Shown here: positions 44,863 to 54,199 of the stretch, one piece after another | How positions within the stretch are numbered: the first letter of the stretch is position 1 | How the letters are laid out: the number at the start of each line of letters is the position of its first letter | NCBI GenBank assembly: GCA_965225715.1 | Contig: CBDDBK010000002.1 | Coordinates: 496,001-560,000, forward strand | Direction: 5' to 3' | DNA length: 64,000 bases | Origin: CBDDBK01 sp965225715 | GTDB taxonomy: Bacteria; Bacteroidota; Bacteroidia; Cytophagales; Flammeovirgaceae | Made by a program: the position numbers and the translations under genes | The notes under the pieces: generated by a model | Told to the model about the DNA's origin: nothing | Databases searched by the model: none | The model's input: only the letters and a program-made list of their open reading frames with translations

Positions 44863-44928
44863 ATGCTTAACTTGTCAAGTCATTATTTAAGAGCAGGGCT
44901 TTGGGCGCTGCTCTTTTTAGTTTTTTAA
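44863..44928 (+). pseudogene. 5' remnant of lnt created by the tandem duplication
   Basis: Twenty-one codons, MLNLSSHYLRAGLWALLFLV then F and TAA, are identical in DNA up to about 44920 to the start of lnt at 45754. The same one-base spacing from the preceding lipoprotein stop is kept. It is too short to be functional. Confidence 0.88.
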
Positions 44929-44939
44929 ATATAAATAAT

Positions 44940-45752
44940 ATGAAACTAATTAAGATTCAATCTTTTATTTATGTACTAAGCCTATTAAGCATAGGTTTAG
45001 CCTGTAACCAAGGTCCTGATGTGATCTTGGATGAGAATGCGAACAGGGTGCTAAGCGTTTCGGGTTTGGCAGACTTGGGTGATTACAGAGCCTATATGGG
45101 TTCGGATAAAGCAGGTATATTAACTATCCAAAGTCATTCGCGTCGCGGTATAGGTGAAGATAGATATCCAAGTTTCCAAATGCATTATCAGTTTAAACCC
45201 GAACCTGATAATACCTCATCTTCCAATGAACGTTTGAGTAATAGCAGAAATTATTCGGTAAATGGCGAAGCCGTTCCCCCGCGAGGCATGCAAACAGGAT
45301 TTGATAGAGAGCTTACAAAAAAATATGTCAATGCTGTTTACGGACAAACCATAGACATTGCTTTTGAAGATGATAATGGTGAGCGTACTGAAGTGGAAAT
45401 GTACGTTCCCAAAACATTGGTAGTAGTAGAAGAAGCTTACCCTCAAAAAGTAGAGGTCGGGATGCTTATCGAATGGAATGCCGACGAACAAAATGAAAAA
45501 GGAGTTGTCGTGGAACTTATAGAGCAAATAGGCGGTACTGGTACAATAAAACCTATCTGGCAGGCTTTTGTAGTACCTGATAATGGGCAGCTGGTTATTA
45601 CCGAAGACATGTTGTCTCCTTTTGAGAATGGTGATTATGTTGATTTTAGATTAACTCGGGCTAATGGTACCTTTGTCGAAGATAGCCAAAGCTATACAGC
45701 TGTGGCTTTAAGTAGTATTACATTAGCGTATACTGCTCGTATTGTTAAATAA
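44940..45752 (+). CDS. Lipoprotein, tandem copy 2
   Basis: The start at ATG 44940 is set by alignment with copy 1; the in-frame ATG at 44901 lies inside the duplicated lnt remnant. The 270-residue product has lipobox IGLAC and differs from copy 1 mainly between residues 35 and 150 (for example GILTIQSHSRRG and PPRGMQTGFDRELTKK). The last about 100 residues are almost identical. It ends one base before the lnt ATG, so the two are probably translationally coupled. Confidence 0.82.
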   Translation: MKLIKIQSFIYVLSLLSIGLACNQGPDVILDENANRVLSVSGLADLGDYRAYMGSDKAGILTIQSHSRRGIGEDRYPSFQMHYQFKPEPDNTSSSNERLSNSRNYSVNGEAVPPRGMQTGFDRELTKKYVNAVYGQTIDIAFEDDNGERTEVEMYVPKTLVVVEEAYPQKVEVGMLIEWNADEQNEKGVVVELIEQIGGTGTIKPIWQAFVVPDNGQLVITEDMLSPFENGDYVDFRLTRANGTFVEDSQSYTAVALSSITLAYTARIVK

Positions 45753-45753
45753 G

Positions 45754-47277
45754 ATGCTTAACTTGTCAAGTCATTATTTAAGAGCAGGGCTTTGGGCGCT
45801 GCTCTTTTTGGTTTGGGGATATTTTGGCTGGCGCGGGCAGGCTTGGTCGGGTTTTGTTCTGCTTCCTGCTTTATTTGGCTTCTTACGTGAAATAAGAAAT
45901 ATTCCACTTATTGCCTCTATTTTATACAGTTACACCTTTCTTTTTCTTTTTAATTTTTTTGCACTTTATTGGGGCTTAACTTCTAGTTATTCGCATCTAG
46001 CTTATTTTGCTTTTACCTTCAATGCCTTCCTGATGCTTTTACCCGTTTTATTTTGGCTTATAGGGACTAAATATTTAAAATTCAAGTTGTACCATTTTAT
46101 TTTTTGTTGGTTAGGTTTTGAATATTTGCATTACAATTGGGACTTGGCTTATCCCTGGCTAACCTTTGGAGCCAGTCTTGGTAATTATAGCGCCTTCATT
46201 CAATACTATGAATGGACGGGTGTTTTTGGAGGTAGTTTATGGCTTTTGCTGGCGGGTTATTTTCTTCATGAAGCCTTTTACACTAAAAAATTTAAACAAT
46301 TGATTTTGGGGGGGGTAACTATTTTTATACCGCTTGTTTTTTCCTTAATCCTATACCATTTTGATAATCGAACATTTGGAAACGAAAAGTATAAACCAGT
46401 TCAAGTTGCTCTTTTCCACAGCAATTTTACGGCTGATTCTATCAAAAAAAGTAATTTGGAACATTTAAAATCTATATTGATGGATTTAAAAAAAGATTTA
46501 GATTTACAAAAAAACACTTTTCCCGATTACGTATTAATGCCCGAATATACTTTAAAATTTCCGGTTCAACTGGCTCATTTAAAACAGAGTCCGGAAGTGC
46601 TTTTGGGACGTCAATTTCTAAAAGATTATCCCAAAATGACTATTCTATTAGGATTGGAATTGCAAGAAAAAGGGTTTCAGAATAAGAAATACAATACCGT
46701 TATTGAGCTTAACCATTTGGGTCTAAAAAGTATATATATCCGCAGTCGTCATATCCCATTTCAAGAAATTGTACCAAAAGGTTTTAGCTTCTTACATTTT
46801 CCTTCTGAAAATTATACTACTCAAGCCGTTTATTTAAAAGATTTTGAACATAGAAACAAGAATTTTTTACCTGTTTTAGCAATTTGTTATGAGTCCATTT
46901 TTAGCAATCACCTTAGGAGTCAAAACCAAAAGTTTCAAGATTTGGGAAAAGCAATTTTTATGTTTTCCAATGAAAGTTTTTTTAGAGCTTCTTTTGGTAT
47001 AGAGCAGTATTATCACCACATAAAAAGTCAAGCAATTACTTTTAGGAAGGCGGTTGCACGTTCTTCCAATAAAGGCTATTCAACAGTAATCAACTGTAAA
47101 GGCAAAACAAAAGCACTGAAAAAATACAGCGATAAAGGGTTTATCAAAACTAGTTTTAATGTCAATAATTACCAAACATTTTATAGCCGTTATGGAGACT
47201 TTATAGGCTATTTATCACTTATTTATGTGTTAACAATTATTTTAATCTTGTTTAGGAAAAAAATAATCAAAAAATAA
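45754..47277 (+). CDS. lnt: Apolipoprotein N-acyltransferase (with substituted catalytic Lys)
   Basis: I chose ATG 45754 (MLNLSSHYLRAG); the 45742 start is a TTG inside the preceding gene. The 507-residue inner-membrane protein has about six N-terminal helices, a nitrilase-like domain and a C-terminal helix (LSLIYVLTIILILF). It would add the third acyl chain to lipoproteins. The nitrilase Glu (LMPEYTLKF) and Cys (LAICYESIF) are present. In the segment normally YxKxHLVPFGE, the sequence is YIRSRHIPFQE, so the catalytic Lys position appears to be Arg. Placement directly after two lipoprotein genes fits the pathway. Confidence 0.85.
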   Translation: MLNLSSHYLRAGLWALLFLVWGYFGWRGQAWSGFVLLPALFGFLREIRNIPLIASILYSYTFLFLFNFFALYWGLTSSYSHLAYFAFTFNAFLMLLPVLFWLIGTKYLKFKLYHFIFCWLGFEYLHYNWDLAYPWLTFGASLGNYSAFIQYYEWTGVFGGSLWLLLAGYFLHEAFYTKKFKQLILGGVTIFIPLVFSLILYHFDNRTFGNEKYKPVQVALFHSNFTADSIKKSNLEHLKSILMDLKKDLDLQKNTFPDYVLMPEYTLKFPVQLAHLKQSPEVLLGRQFLKDYPKMTILLGLELQEKGFQNKKYNTVIELNHLGLKSIYIRSRHIPFQEIVPKGFSFLHFPSENYTTQAVYLKDFEHRNKNFLPVLAICYESIFSNHLRSQNQKFQDLGKAIFMFSNESFFRASFGIEQYYHHIKSQAITFRKAVARSSNKGYSTVINCKGKTKALKKYSDKGFIKTSFNVNNYQTFYSRYGDFIGYLSLIYVLTIILILFRKKIIKK

Positions 47278-47896
47278 CTGTTGATAAACTTTTTAGACCT
47301 AATGCAACGGTGATAAGAATGACAAAAAAAGCCAATACATTTATCAATTTTGAATTGGTATATTGTTTCATGAGTTTTTTATCATTCATAATCCAGACCA
47401 AAAATATAGCTATAATAGGTAAGAGCAAGCCATTAGCCATTTGGGAAAAAAGGATAACCGATGTAGGTTTAAAATTTAAAGAAGAAAAAATGATACCCAC
47501 TGCCAAAACAAATACCCATATAAAACGAAATTTTATAGATGTTAAATTACTTTTCCAGCCTAATAGTTCAGAAGTTGCGAAAGCGGCAGCAAGAGGCGCT
47601 GTGATAGACGATGAAAGACCTGCAGCAAAAAAACCAAAAGCGATAAATAGTTGAGATCCATCATGCCCAAGCAAGGGTGCTAAAGCAAAGTTCAAACTGT
47701 CGACTCCTTCCAATGAGATTCCAAAATTTTGTTCTTTTGCCTGCAGAACTGCCGCGGCGCTAATGGCAATTGCCATAGTTATAAGTCCACCCAGACTTAC
47801 GGAAATTAGGGTATCCCATCTTGAAGTAGTTAAATTATTAGTACTTGTCCATTTTTTTTGAACGGTGGCGGCGTGTAAAAATAAATTATTGGGTTG
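47267..47896 (-). pseudogene. C-terminal fragment of an NRAMP-type metal transporter
   Basis: The frame can be followed from CAA at 47896 (QPNNLFLHAATVQKKWTS) to the stop at 47267, about 209 codons. The conserved family segment GFFAAGLSSSITAPLAAAFA is present with four to five membrane helices. The N-terminal half with the metal-binding DPGN motif is missing and an in-frame TAA precedes the fragment. Its 3' end overlaps the lnt 3' end by 11 bp on the opposite strand. Confidence 0.8.
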
Positions 47897-47913
47897 TGCT
47901 TATGATATAGATA

Positions 47914-48052
47914 GGGTTTTCTTATAAAAATTAAAAATATTTGATTTTCAACAGATTTAAAACTTAAAGGTTCTGTACAAACTTTTAATTATATTTTATA
48001 AAACTTTTATTATCAATAAACTGGCTTAGACTATCTTTTTATAAGAAAGCCC
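47914..48052. mobile_element. MITE-like element, 139 bp, inserted in a transposase gene
   Basis: The ends GGGTTTTCTTATAAAAA (47914-47930) and TTTTTATAAGAAAGCCC (48036-48052) are inverted repeats with one mismatch. The interior matches the interior of 23829-23983 in inverse orientation over about 110 bp. The adjacent transposase frame ends inside the right terminal repeat. Confidence 0.62.
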
Positions 48053-48239
48053 TGTATTTTCGAACAAGACCTTTAACCTTCAACCATAAATCTTTGGATG
48101 TAAAATTATTAGAGGACATTAAACGCGTAATTTTATCATGCGAAACCGCATTAGCACTCACTTTGGCAAGTCCAGTGGCCGTGGCTTGACCAAAATTAGA
48201 AATCAAATAGTCCGTATATAAATCCAATAACTTTTCCAA
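48039..48239 (-). pseudogene. N-terminal fragment of a transposase
   Basis: Sixty-six codons (MEKLLDLYTDYLISNFGQAT, then KITRLMSSNNFTSKDLWLKV) resemble the start of IS4/IS701-like transposases common in Bacteroidota, in which a D..D..E domain should follow. The frame runs into the terminal repeat of the MITE and stops. The catalytic part is absent. Confidence 0.62.
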
Positions 48240-48444
48240 AACAACTAAATTAAATTTAACAAAAGCGCTTTACTGAACCAAAATTAGACAATTTTGCCCT
48301 CACTTTTTACTTCTTGCGTAACATGAGTTATAGTTAAAATGACAAAGGTTAATAATTTAATTATAAGAAAGTTACAAAATAAATACCATTTCTAAAACCT
48401 TTTTTTGCTACCTTTTGCAAAGGTTTCTAAAAGATAAAATAGTT

Positions 48445-48582
48445 ATGAAGATTTTTGATAGTGCCAAACATTTGGAAAATATGCTTGAAAGTATGATTAA
48501 AAAACTTGATAATGAGCTTATTAAATCATTAGTTGGCTATGAACTCTATAAAAAATCATTTTCTATATTTTCAAATGTGTAA
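48445..48582 (+). other. Possible small ORF, 45 codons
   Basis: It begins MKIFDSAKHLENMLESMIKK and ends SIFSNV. Helical composition and an ATG start are its only support; there is no family match and no clear ribosome site. It lies in the otherwise empty stretch 48240-48620, where I see nothing else. Confidence 0.25.
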
Positions 48583-48620
48583 TGGTATAAGTTTAAAAAA
48601 TATAGGAGTTTATATTTTCT

Positions 48621-48716
48621 TTAAATTCTGTTGAGGATAATGCTCCAATTTCTGATGGGTAAATTCCATTTTTTTGTTGCCTCCCTTAAGACCAAATATA
48701 CGGACTTTTTTACAAC
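48621..48716 (-). pseudogene. C-terminal fragment of an IS256-family transposase
   Basis: The minus strand reads VVKKSVYLVLREATKKWNLP and IRNWSIILNRI, then TAA. The IS256/mutator family ends with a very similar block (YLALKNxxKKWTMPIxNWxxxLNQ). Only 32 codons remain and nothing recognisable lies upstream. Confidence 0.6.
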
Positions 48717-48864
48717 ATCATCGCTTGGAAAAATTGTTCTACAATTTCATCAAAATATTTGAATGGTTCATTCATAATCAATACTGTGTTAAAATGAATA
48801 TAAGTTAAATTTAACTTATACACTTCATTGGATAGTGCCGCAGATGCTAAGCCAAATTCAAAAA

Positions 48865-51800
48865 TTAACTTTTCACAATTTTCAGTATTTTAACTTTGCC
48901 TTCTAAAATTAAATACAAAATATGTGTTCCTTTGGGCAGCGTCGAACCATCTAACATGAGTTTGTTCGTTTGGTAGAATGTTTTGTTCATTGCACGTTTA
49001 CCATCTAATGTATAAATTATTACTTTTATTTCATTGTAATTTCTACCTAAATCTATTTGGAATGACCCTTGAACTGGATTTGGGAATAGTAGTACGTTTT
49101 GCTCCTCTAAATTATTCTTGTCTTCGTCAGACAGATTGGTAACGACTGTTTGTCCTATATTGATAGTTAATACAGATTCATCTGATAAAGTACCATCAGA
49201 AACGAATAAGCCAAGTTGAAATTTTGGAACAATCTCAGAATTTAATAGACTGCTATTGGATACTGTTATTGTTCCGGTAGTTGTGTTTATACCAAATGTC
49301 CCTTCGTCATTTCCATTAAGAATAGAATAGTTCAATGGGCTATTACCACTATAATTGGGAGTTGGTGTGTACACAATTGCACCAGTAAGGCTATTTTCTG
49401 CTAAATTTATTTCTTCATCTTCGAGTGATAGTTGATGCGTGGTTTGGCAACTGCTAGCTACCTCATAGGAAATATATTGGGTAACAGCCAAACCTCCTGT
49501 AAAAGCAAATTTACAACCATAACTTATAGTTTCACCCGCTGTAAATCCCGATACTGTTCTAGAAAAAGTATTTCCTGATACATGATCCATTTGCACTTCC
49601 GAAAAAGGAGAAGCTCGCCAAAGGTAAGCTATCACACCTGACTTATCATTATCCAATAACTCAAAAGTAATTTTTACCTGATTTCCAATGGTTTGAAAAG
49701 TAGTTCTATATCCTGTTGAAAAACTTCCTTGCTGGGCATTACTCGATGTTTCGCTACATTGAAATGTTTCATTCACAGAGATATTTATGACCTGAGAATT
49801 GCCTTGCCCACCAGTATTATCAGTTGCTGTTGCTGATAAGCTATGGGAACCAATACTTACATCGCCCCATAAAAAACTATAAGGTTCTGTTGAATCTTCT
49901 CCTAATTTAGTAGTACCATCATAAAACTCTACTTTTGTTATATCACCATCTAAATCACTAGCAGAAGCGGTAATTTGAATGTTCCTATTTTCTTCATACG
50001 ACGCATTATTTTCTGGCGATGTTATGAATACAGTGGGTAATGAATTTCCCGTTTCTGAAACAATTATGAATACTTGATCGGTGCTGTGGTACGTACCATC
50101 ACTGACAAATAATTCGAAGGTGTATATCCCTTCTTCTAAGTTGGAAACAGTTGGAGAAATATCGGATGAATTTGAAAAAGAGATAAAAGAAGGTCCATTT
50201 AGCTGTTCCCATCGATACGTTAGCGAGGCATTACCATCAGGATCAAAACTCGATGATCCGTCTAATATCGCTGTACTGTTTGGCAATCTAACAGAAACAT
50301 TGTCTCCGGCGTTGGCTACAGGATGTCCATAAGAAAGGTTTTCTTGGAAGGAAAAAATCATTCGTCCAATGTTAAACTCTCCATTTTCAAATACCAATTT
50401 TAAAACATGTTCGCCAGCAGGAATTGCTAAACCAGAAACCGATTTTGATTCCCACTCATCCCAATCTGATGTATAATTTAAAGTAATATTGTTTGAAATA
50501 CGCTGATCATCCAGTTCTATATAAAACGGACCACCTCCGCTCTGATTACCAGATGCATAACGAAAAGATAAATGATAAAGACCAGATTGGGCTACATTTA
50601 CAGTATATTCAACCCATTCTCCTGATGTTATCCATCCTATTGTAGCCCCTTCAGTATTTGATAGAGCGGCATCAACAGCTTCGCCTGATCTGTAATCTCC
50701 TTGATTATTTGGAGTAAAATCGACATAACTAATACCTTGTCCTGATCCCCCTTCGAACGTATCATAATGGCCAGCGTCTAAAGTTCCGGGTATCTCTGTG
50801 AGCACTCCGTTAAAAGGCCGCTGGCTACCTACGGTTACACTTACAATATTGGTTACATCAAAAAGATCGGCTTGATACACCTTTGCATAAAAACTGGGTT
50901 GACCGGATACTAATGAATTCGTTTTTAAAATATAAGGTGACACTAAATCTTCTCCTATATTAACACCATCTTGATAGAAAACTACTCTGCTAACTACTTG
51001 GTTTTCAGTATTTACTGTAAGAGTTACATTTCCTCCGGGGTATGCGCTGGAAAAACTAGACGATATACTAGCCGATATGTCTACATCTTTATTGGTCGCC
51101 ATACTACGGGCAGGAACGCTTAAAGAAAAGCCATCGGAAAAATTAACTGTTATTTCATCGCTGCTGTAGTTATGGGCAGCATAAGTATAATCGTCGTTTT
51201 TATTAAAAGCAACTGCCAAAGGGTAATCGGCAGTAATAGAAGTATCTATTTTCCCCGATGCGTTCATGGCATGCAACCAATAATACGTTTGAGCATCAGA
51301 AACGCCAAATTTAAGATTTCTATCTGGGTAAGAATCATAAAGCTCTATCGCTTTTGATGGATCAGTGAAGGCGAGATATTTCCACATCACATCATGCCAT
51401 AAATTAACATTGGCTTCATTACTTAAAATCCCCGTATTATTTTCTATTTCAGACCACAATTTTTCAGCATAAGTCTCATTATGTCCAAGGTACATAGAGC
51501 CACCATGTATGGGATACAACTCTATACCATAGGAGGCTTCTATATCAGTTGTCCAAAAAGTACCATTATCATACGAGTTGCCCCATACACGAGAAACAAG
51601 GCTATATTGCTGTGAGCTAGAAAATATTCTTTCATGAATGTCAAACCAATATTCTTCGATAGCAGATTGTTCGGTTGTATATAAGTAAATACCCAAATCT
51701 CGTATTTCATCGTTGCCAGTAATAGCGCCCCAATGAATGAGTGATGAATTAAATTGCATACTTTCTGAAGTAGATTCTTGATCGTTTCCTTGAGGAAAAG

Positions 51801-53316
51801 AGGCAAAGCCATTTGCCCAAGAGTGCCCTGCATAAGGGCTAAAATTTCTTAAAAATGGAAACATAGCATCATCTCTTCGGGCACTGGCAGCATCTCTAAC
51901 GAGATGATTTACCATGCCTCCCCACTGATTCACCCAACCGGGTTCAAACTGTTCTATAAAAGCAGCGGCATGAATAAAATACCCCCAATGAAAATGATGA
52001 TCATTGATATTGTTGTCTTGCCCATGCCCAGCAGGGTAACCTATTAATGATGACCAGTCCGTATTATAATAAAATAAAAATGCCACTTCCGATGCTTCTA
52101 CCGATAACCAATCTTCTAAACGCTCTTTCACCGTTGCTAAAATTGTGTTTAGAGCCTCTGTGTTGTCCATTTCATGAGCTATTCTTCCTGTTTGTATCAG
52201 TCTATTCATGACTTGTCCTTCATTATATGAATCTGTCCATGTGCTTAGTTGATCATTCTTGATGGTTTCTACTTTTTCATTTAACGTAGCTACATTAAAT
52301 CCTTCACTATAATTTGATAAATAAGGAAGTGTAGGCAGAATACCTCTAAATTTATTTTCTACACTAAAGTGATCATCGGACAACATCTTTAATTCGCCAC
52401 GAACAGAAGAATAGCTCTCTTCCATGGGTTTAGGCGAATCAGGAGCAAGATTACTCCATTGATGGGGCAATAAACCCAATAAAAGGTCAGTATTCGTGCC
52501 TTCTTTTATCTCTTTTGATATGGTAAAATCAGTTCTTACTGTGGCATTACTTTGATCGAAAGACCATGAAACAGTAGTATTTGTGGGAAAGACGTAGGCA
52601 TATTTTTTGAATTCTTCGGCAGCAGTCGTAACATTTGAAACATCTTGAGGCAACATGGCGACAGACCAATAATTTTCACCATTGAGTGAGGAAGTATAAA
52701 CAGAACCATTTTGAGTCCAGCTACTTCCCGATGGTGCATAAATAACAAAGTCAGCCCCATTTCGAGCATCATTTACTACAATCATTTCGTTGGATACCGT
52801 TACCATACCAAGATTTATTTGAATCTCTACTTGCTCTGCATCTTTTTTTTCAAAATATAAAAAAGGCATGCCTATTCCTACAGTCGCCTGAAGTTTATCA
52901 TTCCAATTTATGGTAACAGTCCAATCTGAATGATCGGCAACTGTGGCACTCGAAGCATTTAACCCGGTAGTACCCACAACAATAGGTTCTTGATCGTCAA
53001 TTACTCCCCATGGAATATAACTGACTACAAGTCCTTTATTGGTTGTTTTAAGGGTCATAGGATAATTAAAAAGGTTATCTGCATGGTTTTCTTTTACAAG
53101 TTTGGACCACCAATCGTTGGTAGGGACAGGTTTTCCTGACGCAACTCCGCTAAGTTGAGGATTTCCTGAAGGAAAACCATTACGGCTTGCAGCATCAGTA
53201 CCAGGAAAATTAGTTGTATAGCTACCGCTGCCTACCGATACAATCTGAGCCAATATATTTTTTTGTAAGCCCATTAAGATAAGCAAAGAGATAACAATTA
53301 AATATTTTTTATACAT
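48865..53316 (-). CDS. Secreted modular GH81 endo-beta-1,3-glucanase with type IX secretion tail
   Basis: The 1,483-residue protein has a signal peptide (1-24) and a GH81 catalytic module (about 40-720). GH81 marks are KPVPTNDWWSKL, NDHHFHWGYF near 438, FAGHSWANG-like (YAGHSWANGFASF), and the catalytic NDQESTSES near 513. A CBM6-type module follows (about 845-985, SGEWVEYTVNVAQSGLYHLS), then a PKD-like domain (DGSSSFDPDG, near 1010), an Ig-like Big domain (ITSPENNASYEE), an unassigned Cys-containing beta domain (about 1185-1290), a cadherin-like domain and a type IX secretion tail (LLFPNPVQGSFQIDLG to the end). It would degrade laminarin or callose outside the cell. Base composition looks less AT-rich than its neighbours, consistent with transfer. 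Confidence 0.9.
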   Translation of the reverse strand: MYKKYLIVISLLILMGLQKNILAQIVSVGSGSYTTNFPGTDAASRNGFPSGNPQLSGVASGKPVPTNDWWSKLVKENHADNLFNYPMTLKTTNKGLVVSYIPWGVIDDQEPIVVGTTGLNASSATVADHSDWTVTINWNDKLQATVGIGMPFLYFEKKDAEQVEIQINLGMVTVSNEMIVVNDARNGADFVIYAPSGSSWTQNGSVYTSSLNGENYWSVAMLPQDVSNVTTAAEEFKKYAYVFPTNTTVSWSFDQSNATVRTDFTISKEIKEGTNTDLLLGLLPHQWSNLAPDSPKPMEESYSSVRGELKMLSDDHFSVENKFRGILPTLPYLSNYSEGFNVATLNEKVETIKNDQLSTWTDSYNEGQVMNRLIQTGRIAHEMDNTEALNTILATVKERLEDWLSVEASEVAFLFYYNTDWSSLIGYPAGHGQDNNINDHHFHWGYFIHAAAFIEQFEPGWVNQWGGMVNHLVRDAASARRDDAMFPFLRNFSPYAGHSWANGFASFPQGNDQESTSESMQFNSSLIHWGAITGNDEIRDLGIYLYTTEQSAIEEYWFDIHERIFSSSQQYSLVSRVWGNSYDNGTFWTTDIEASYGIELYPIHGGSMYLGHNETYAEKLWSEIENNTGILSNEANVNLWHDVMWKYLAFTDPSKAIELYDSYPDRNLKFGVSDAQTYYWLHAMNASGKIDTSITADYPLAVAFNKNDDYTYAAHNYSSDEITVNFSDGFSLSVPARSMATNKDVDISASISSSFSSAYPGGNVTLTVNTENQVVSRVVFYQDGVNIGEDLVSPYILKTNSLVSGQPSFYAKVYQADLFDVTNIVSVTVGSQRPFNGVLTEIPGTLDAGHYDTFEGGSGQGISYVDFTPNNQGDYRSGEAVDAALSNTEGATIGWITSGEWVEYTVNVAQSGLYHLSFRYASGNQSGGGPFYIELDDQRISNNITLNYTSDWDEWESKSVSGLAIPAGEHVLKLVFENGEFNIGRMIFSFQENLSYGHPVANAGDNVSVRLPNSTAILDGSSSFDPDGNASLTYRWEQLNGPSFISFSNSSDISPTVSNLEEGIYTFELFVSDGTYHSTDQVFIIVSETGNSLPTVFITSPENNASYEENRNIQITASASDLDGDITKVEFYDGTTKLGEDSTEPYSFLWGDVSIGSHSLSATATDNTGGQGNSQVINISVNETFQCSETSSNAQQGSFSTGYRTTFQTIGNQVKITFELLDNDKSGVIAYLWRASPFSEVQMDHVSGNTFSRTVSGFTAGETISYGCKFAFTGGLAVTQYISYEVASSCQTTHQLSLEDEEINLAENSLTGAIVYTPTPNYSGNSPLNYSILNGNDEGTFGINTTTGTITVSNSSLLNSEIVPKFQLGLFVSDGTLSDESVLTINIGQTVVTNLSDEDKNNLEEQNVLLFPNPVQGSFQIDLGRNYNEIKVIIYTLDGKRAMNKTFYQTNKLMLDGSTLPKGTHILYLILEGKVKILKIVKS

Positions 53317-53815
53317 AATTTGGTAGTATTATAAAAAAGCATGATTTAATAAATATTTTTGATAATGAGTTATTTAGGGTTATACTTTTGCTCTTAATTT
53401 AAGAAGTAATTTGCAAATTACTTTGAAAAACATGGGTAAATTTGCAAGTATTTAATTTCTAATTAGTTATCTAAATAAATTAAGCCTATGTTTGTTGTAA
53501 AAACAATGATAACAAAAAAAGATTTTCAGACAAAAATTTTACCCCATATTGTCAAGTCAAGGTTTTTGCTTTGCTCTTCTTTTTGAGAATATAATTTTTT
53601 AAATAGTTTTTCAAAAGTAGACTATTGATAACCAAATAATAAAATCTAAAACCACTTTTTTTATGAAAAGTTTTTTCCTGTACTTAGATCAATTATATAT
53701 ATATGGTGTTTATAATCCATTTTTTTATAAATTTGCTGATAGTATTATATACCAAATAATTTAGAAAACTTTTTAACATTATTTACTTATTTATAAATTT
53801 AATTTTTACTTAACT
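53317..53815. other. Divergent intergenic region, 499 bp
   Basis: No supported gene lies between the GH81 gene (-) and the small membrane protein (+). A 26-codon frame near 53505 (MITKKDFQTKILPHIVKSRF) may be the start of a lost gene but is too short to call. The rest is AT-rich and presumably holds both promoters. Confidence 0.4.
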
Positions 53816-54190
53816 ATGGAAGTATTCAAAAAAAATTGGTTCCTTATATTGCTTATTGCTGTTATTTTTGCATCTTTAGGCTTTTTATTTGGGAAAAATT
53901 GTGGTGCTTGTAAAAGAGGAAACGCTGCATGTTCCAAAAATAAAAAATGTACTTCTAAACATGATAAATGCAAAGAAGTGGGTAGTTTAGAATCTGGTAA
54001 TTATGAAGTAGAAGTCAAAATAGACACTATTACTAATGAAAATGGCGAAATAGAAATTCGAAAAGAAGTAAGAAAAATAAAAAAAGGCAATAATTTTGAA
54101 GGTGATAATTCTTTAGAAACCGAAGAAGAAGCTATTTCTGAAGAAGCACAAGATGAAATACCGTCAGAAGAAGAAGTCAAAGAGGAATAG
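53816..54190 (+). CDS. Small cysteine-rich single-pass membrane protein
   Basis: The 124-residue protein starts with a membrane helix (LILLIAVIFASLGFLFG). A cluster of six cysteines follows within 25 residues (CGACKRGNAACSKNKKCTSK, then KC), and then a charged tail ending in an acidic stretch (EEAQDEIPSEEEVKEE). The cysteine cluster directly after the helix could bind metal or form disulfides; no family recognised. It is 9 bp upstream of tgt and probably in one operon with it. Confidence 0.72.
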   Translation: MEVFKKNWFLILLIAVIFASLGFLFGKNCGACKRGNAACSKNKKCTSKHDKCKEVGSLESGNYEVEVKIDTITNENGEIEIRKEVRKIKKGNNFEGDNSLETEEEAISEEAQDEIPSEEEVKEE

Positions 54191-54199
54191 GTATACATT

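Larger units (their letters stand above)
44041..45813 (+). repeat. Tandem duplication, 891-bp period
   Basis: The unit runs from just before one lipoprotein ATG into the first 60 bp of lnt: 44041 to about 44920, and again 44932 to about 45813. The ATGs are at 44049 and 44940, 891 bp apart. The second copy reads on into the intact lnt gene and the first stops in a remnant. The N-terminal and C-terminal thirds are nearly identical; the middle has diverged more. Confidence 0.9.

Noticed and set aside
53505..53583. 26-codon frame MITKKDFQTKIL as a gene
   Set aside because: Too short and without a clear ribosome site; mentioned only as possible debris.
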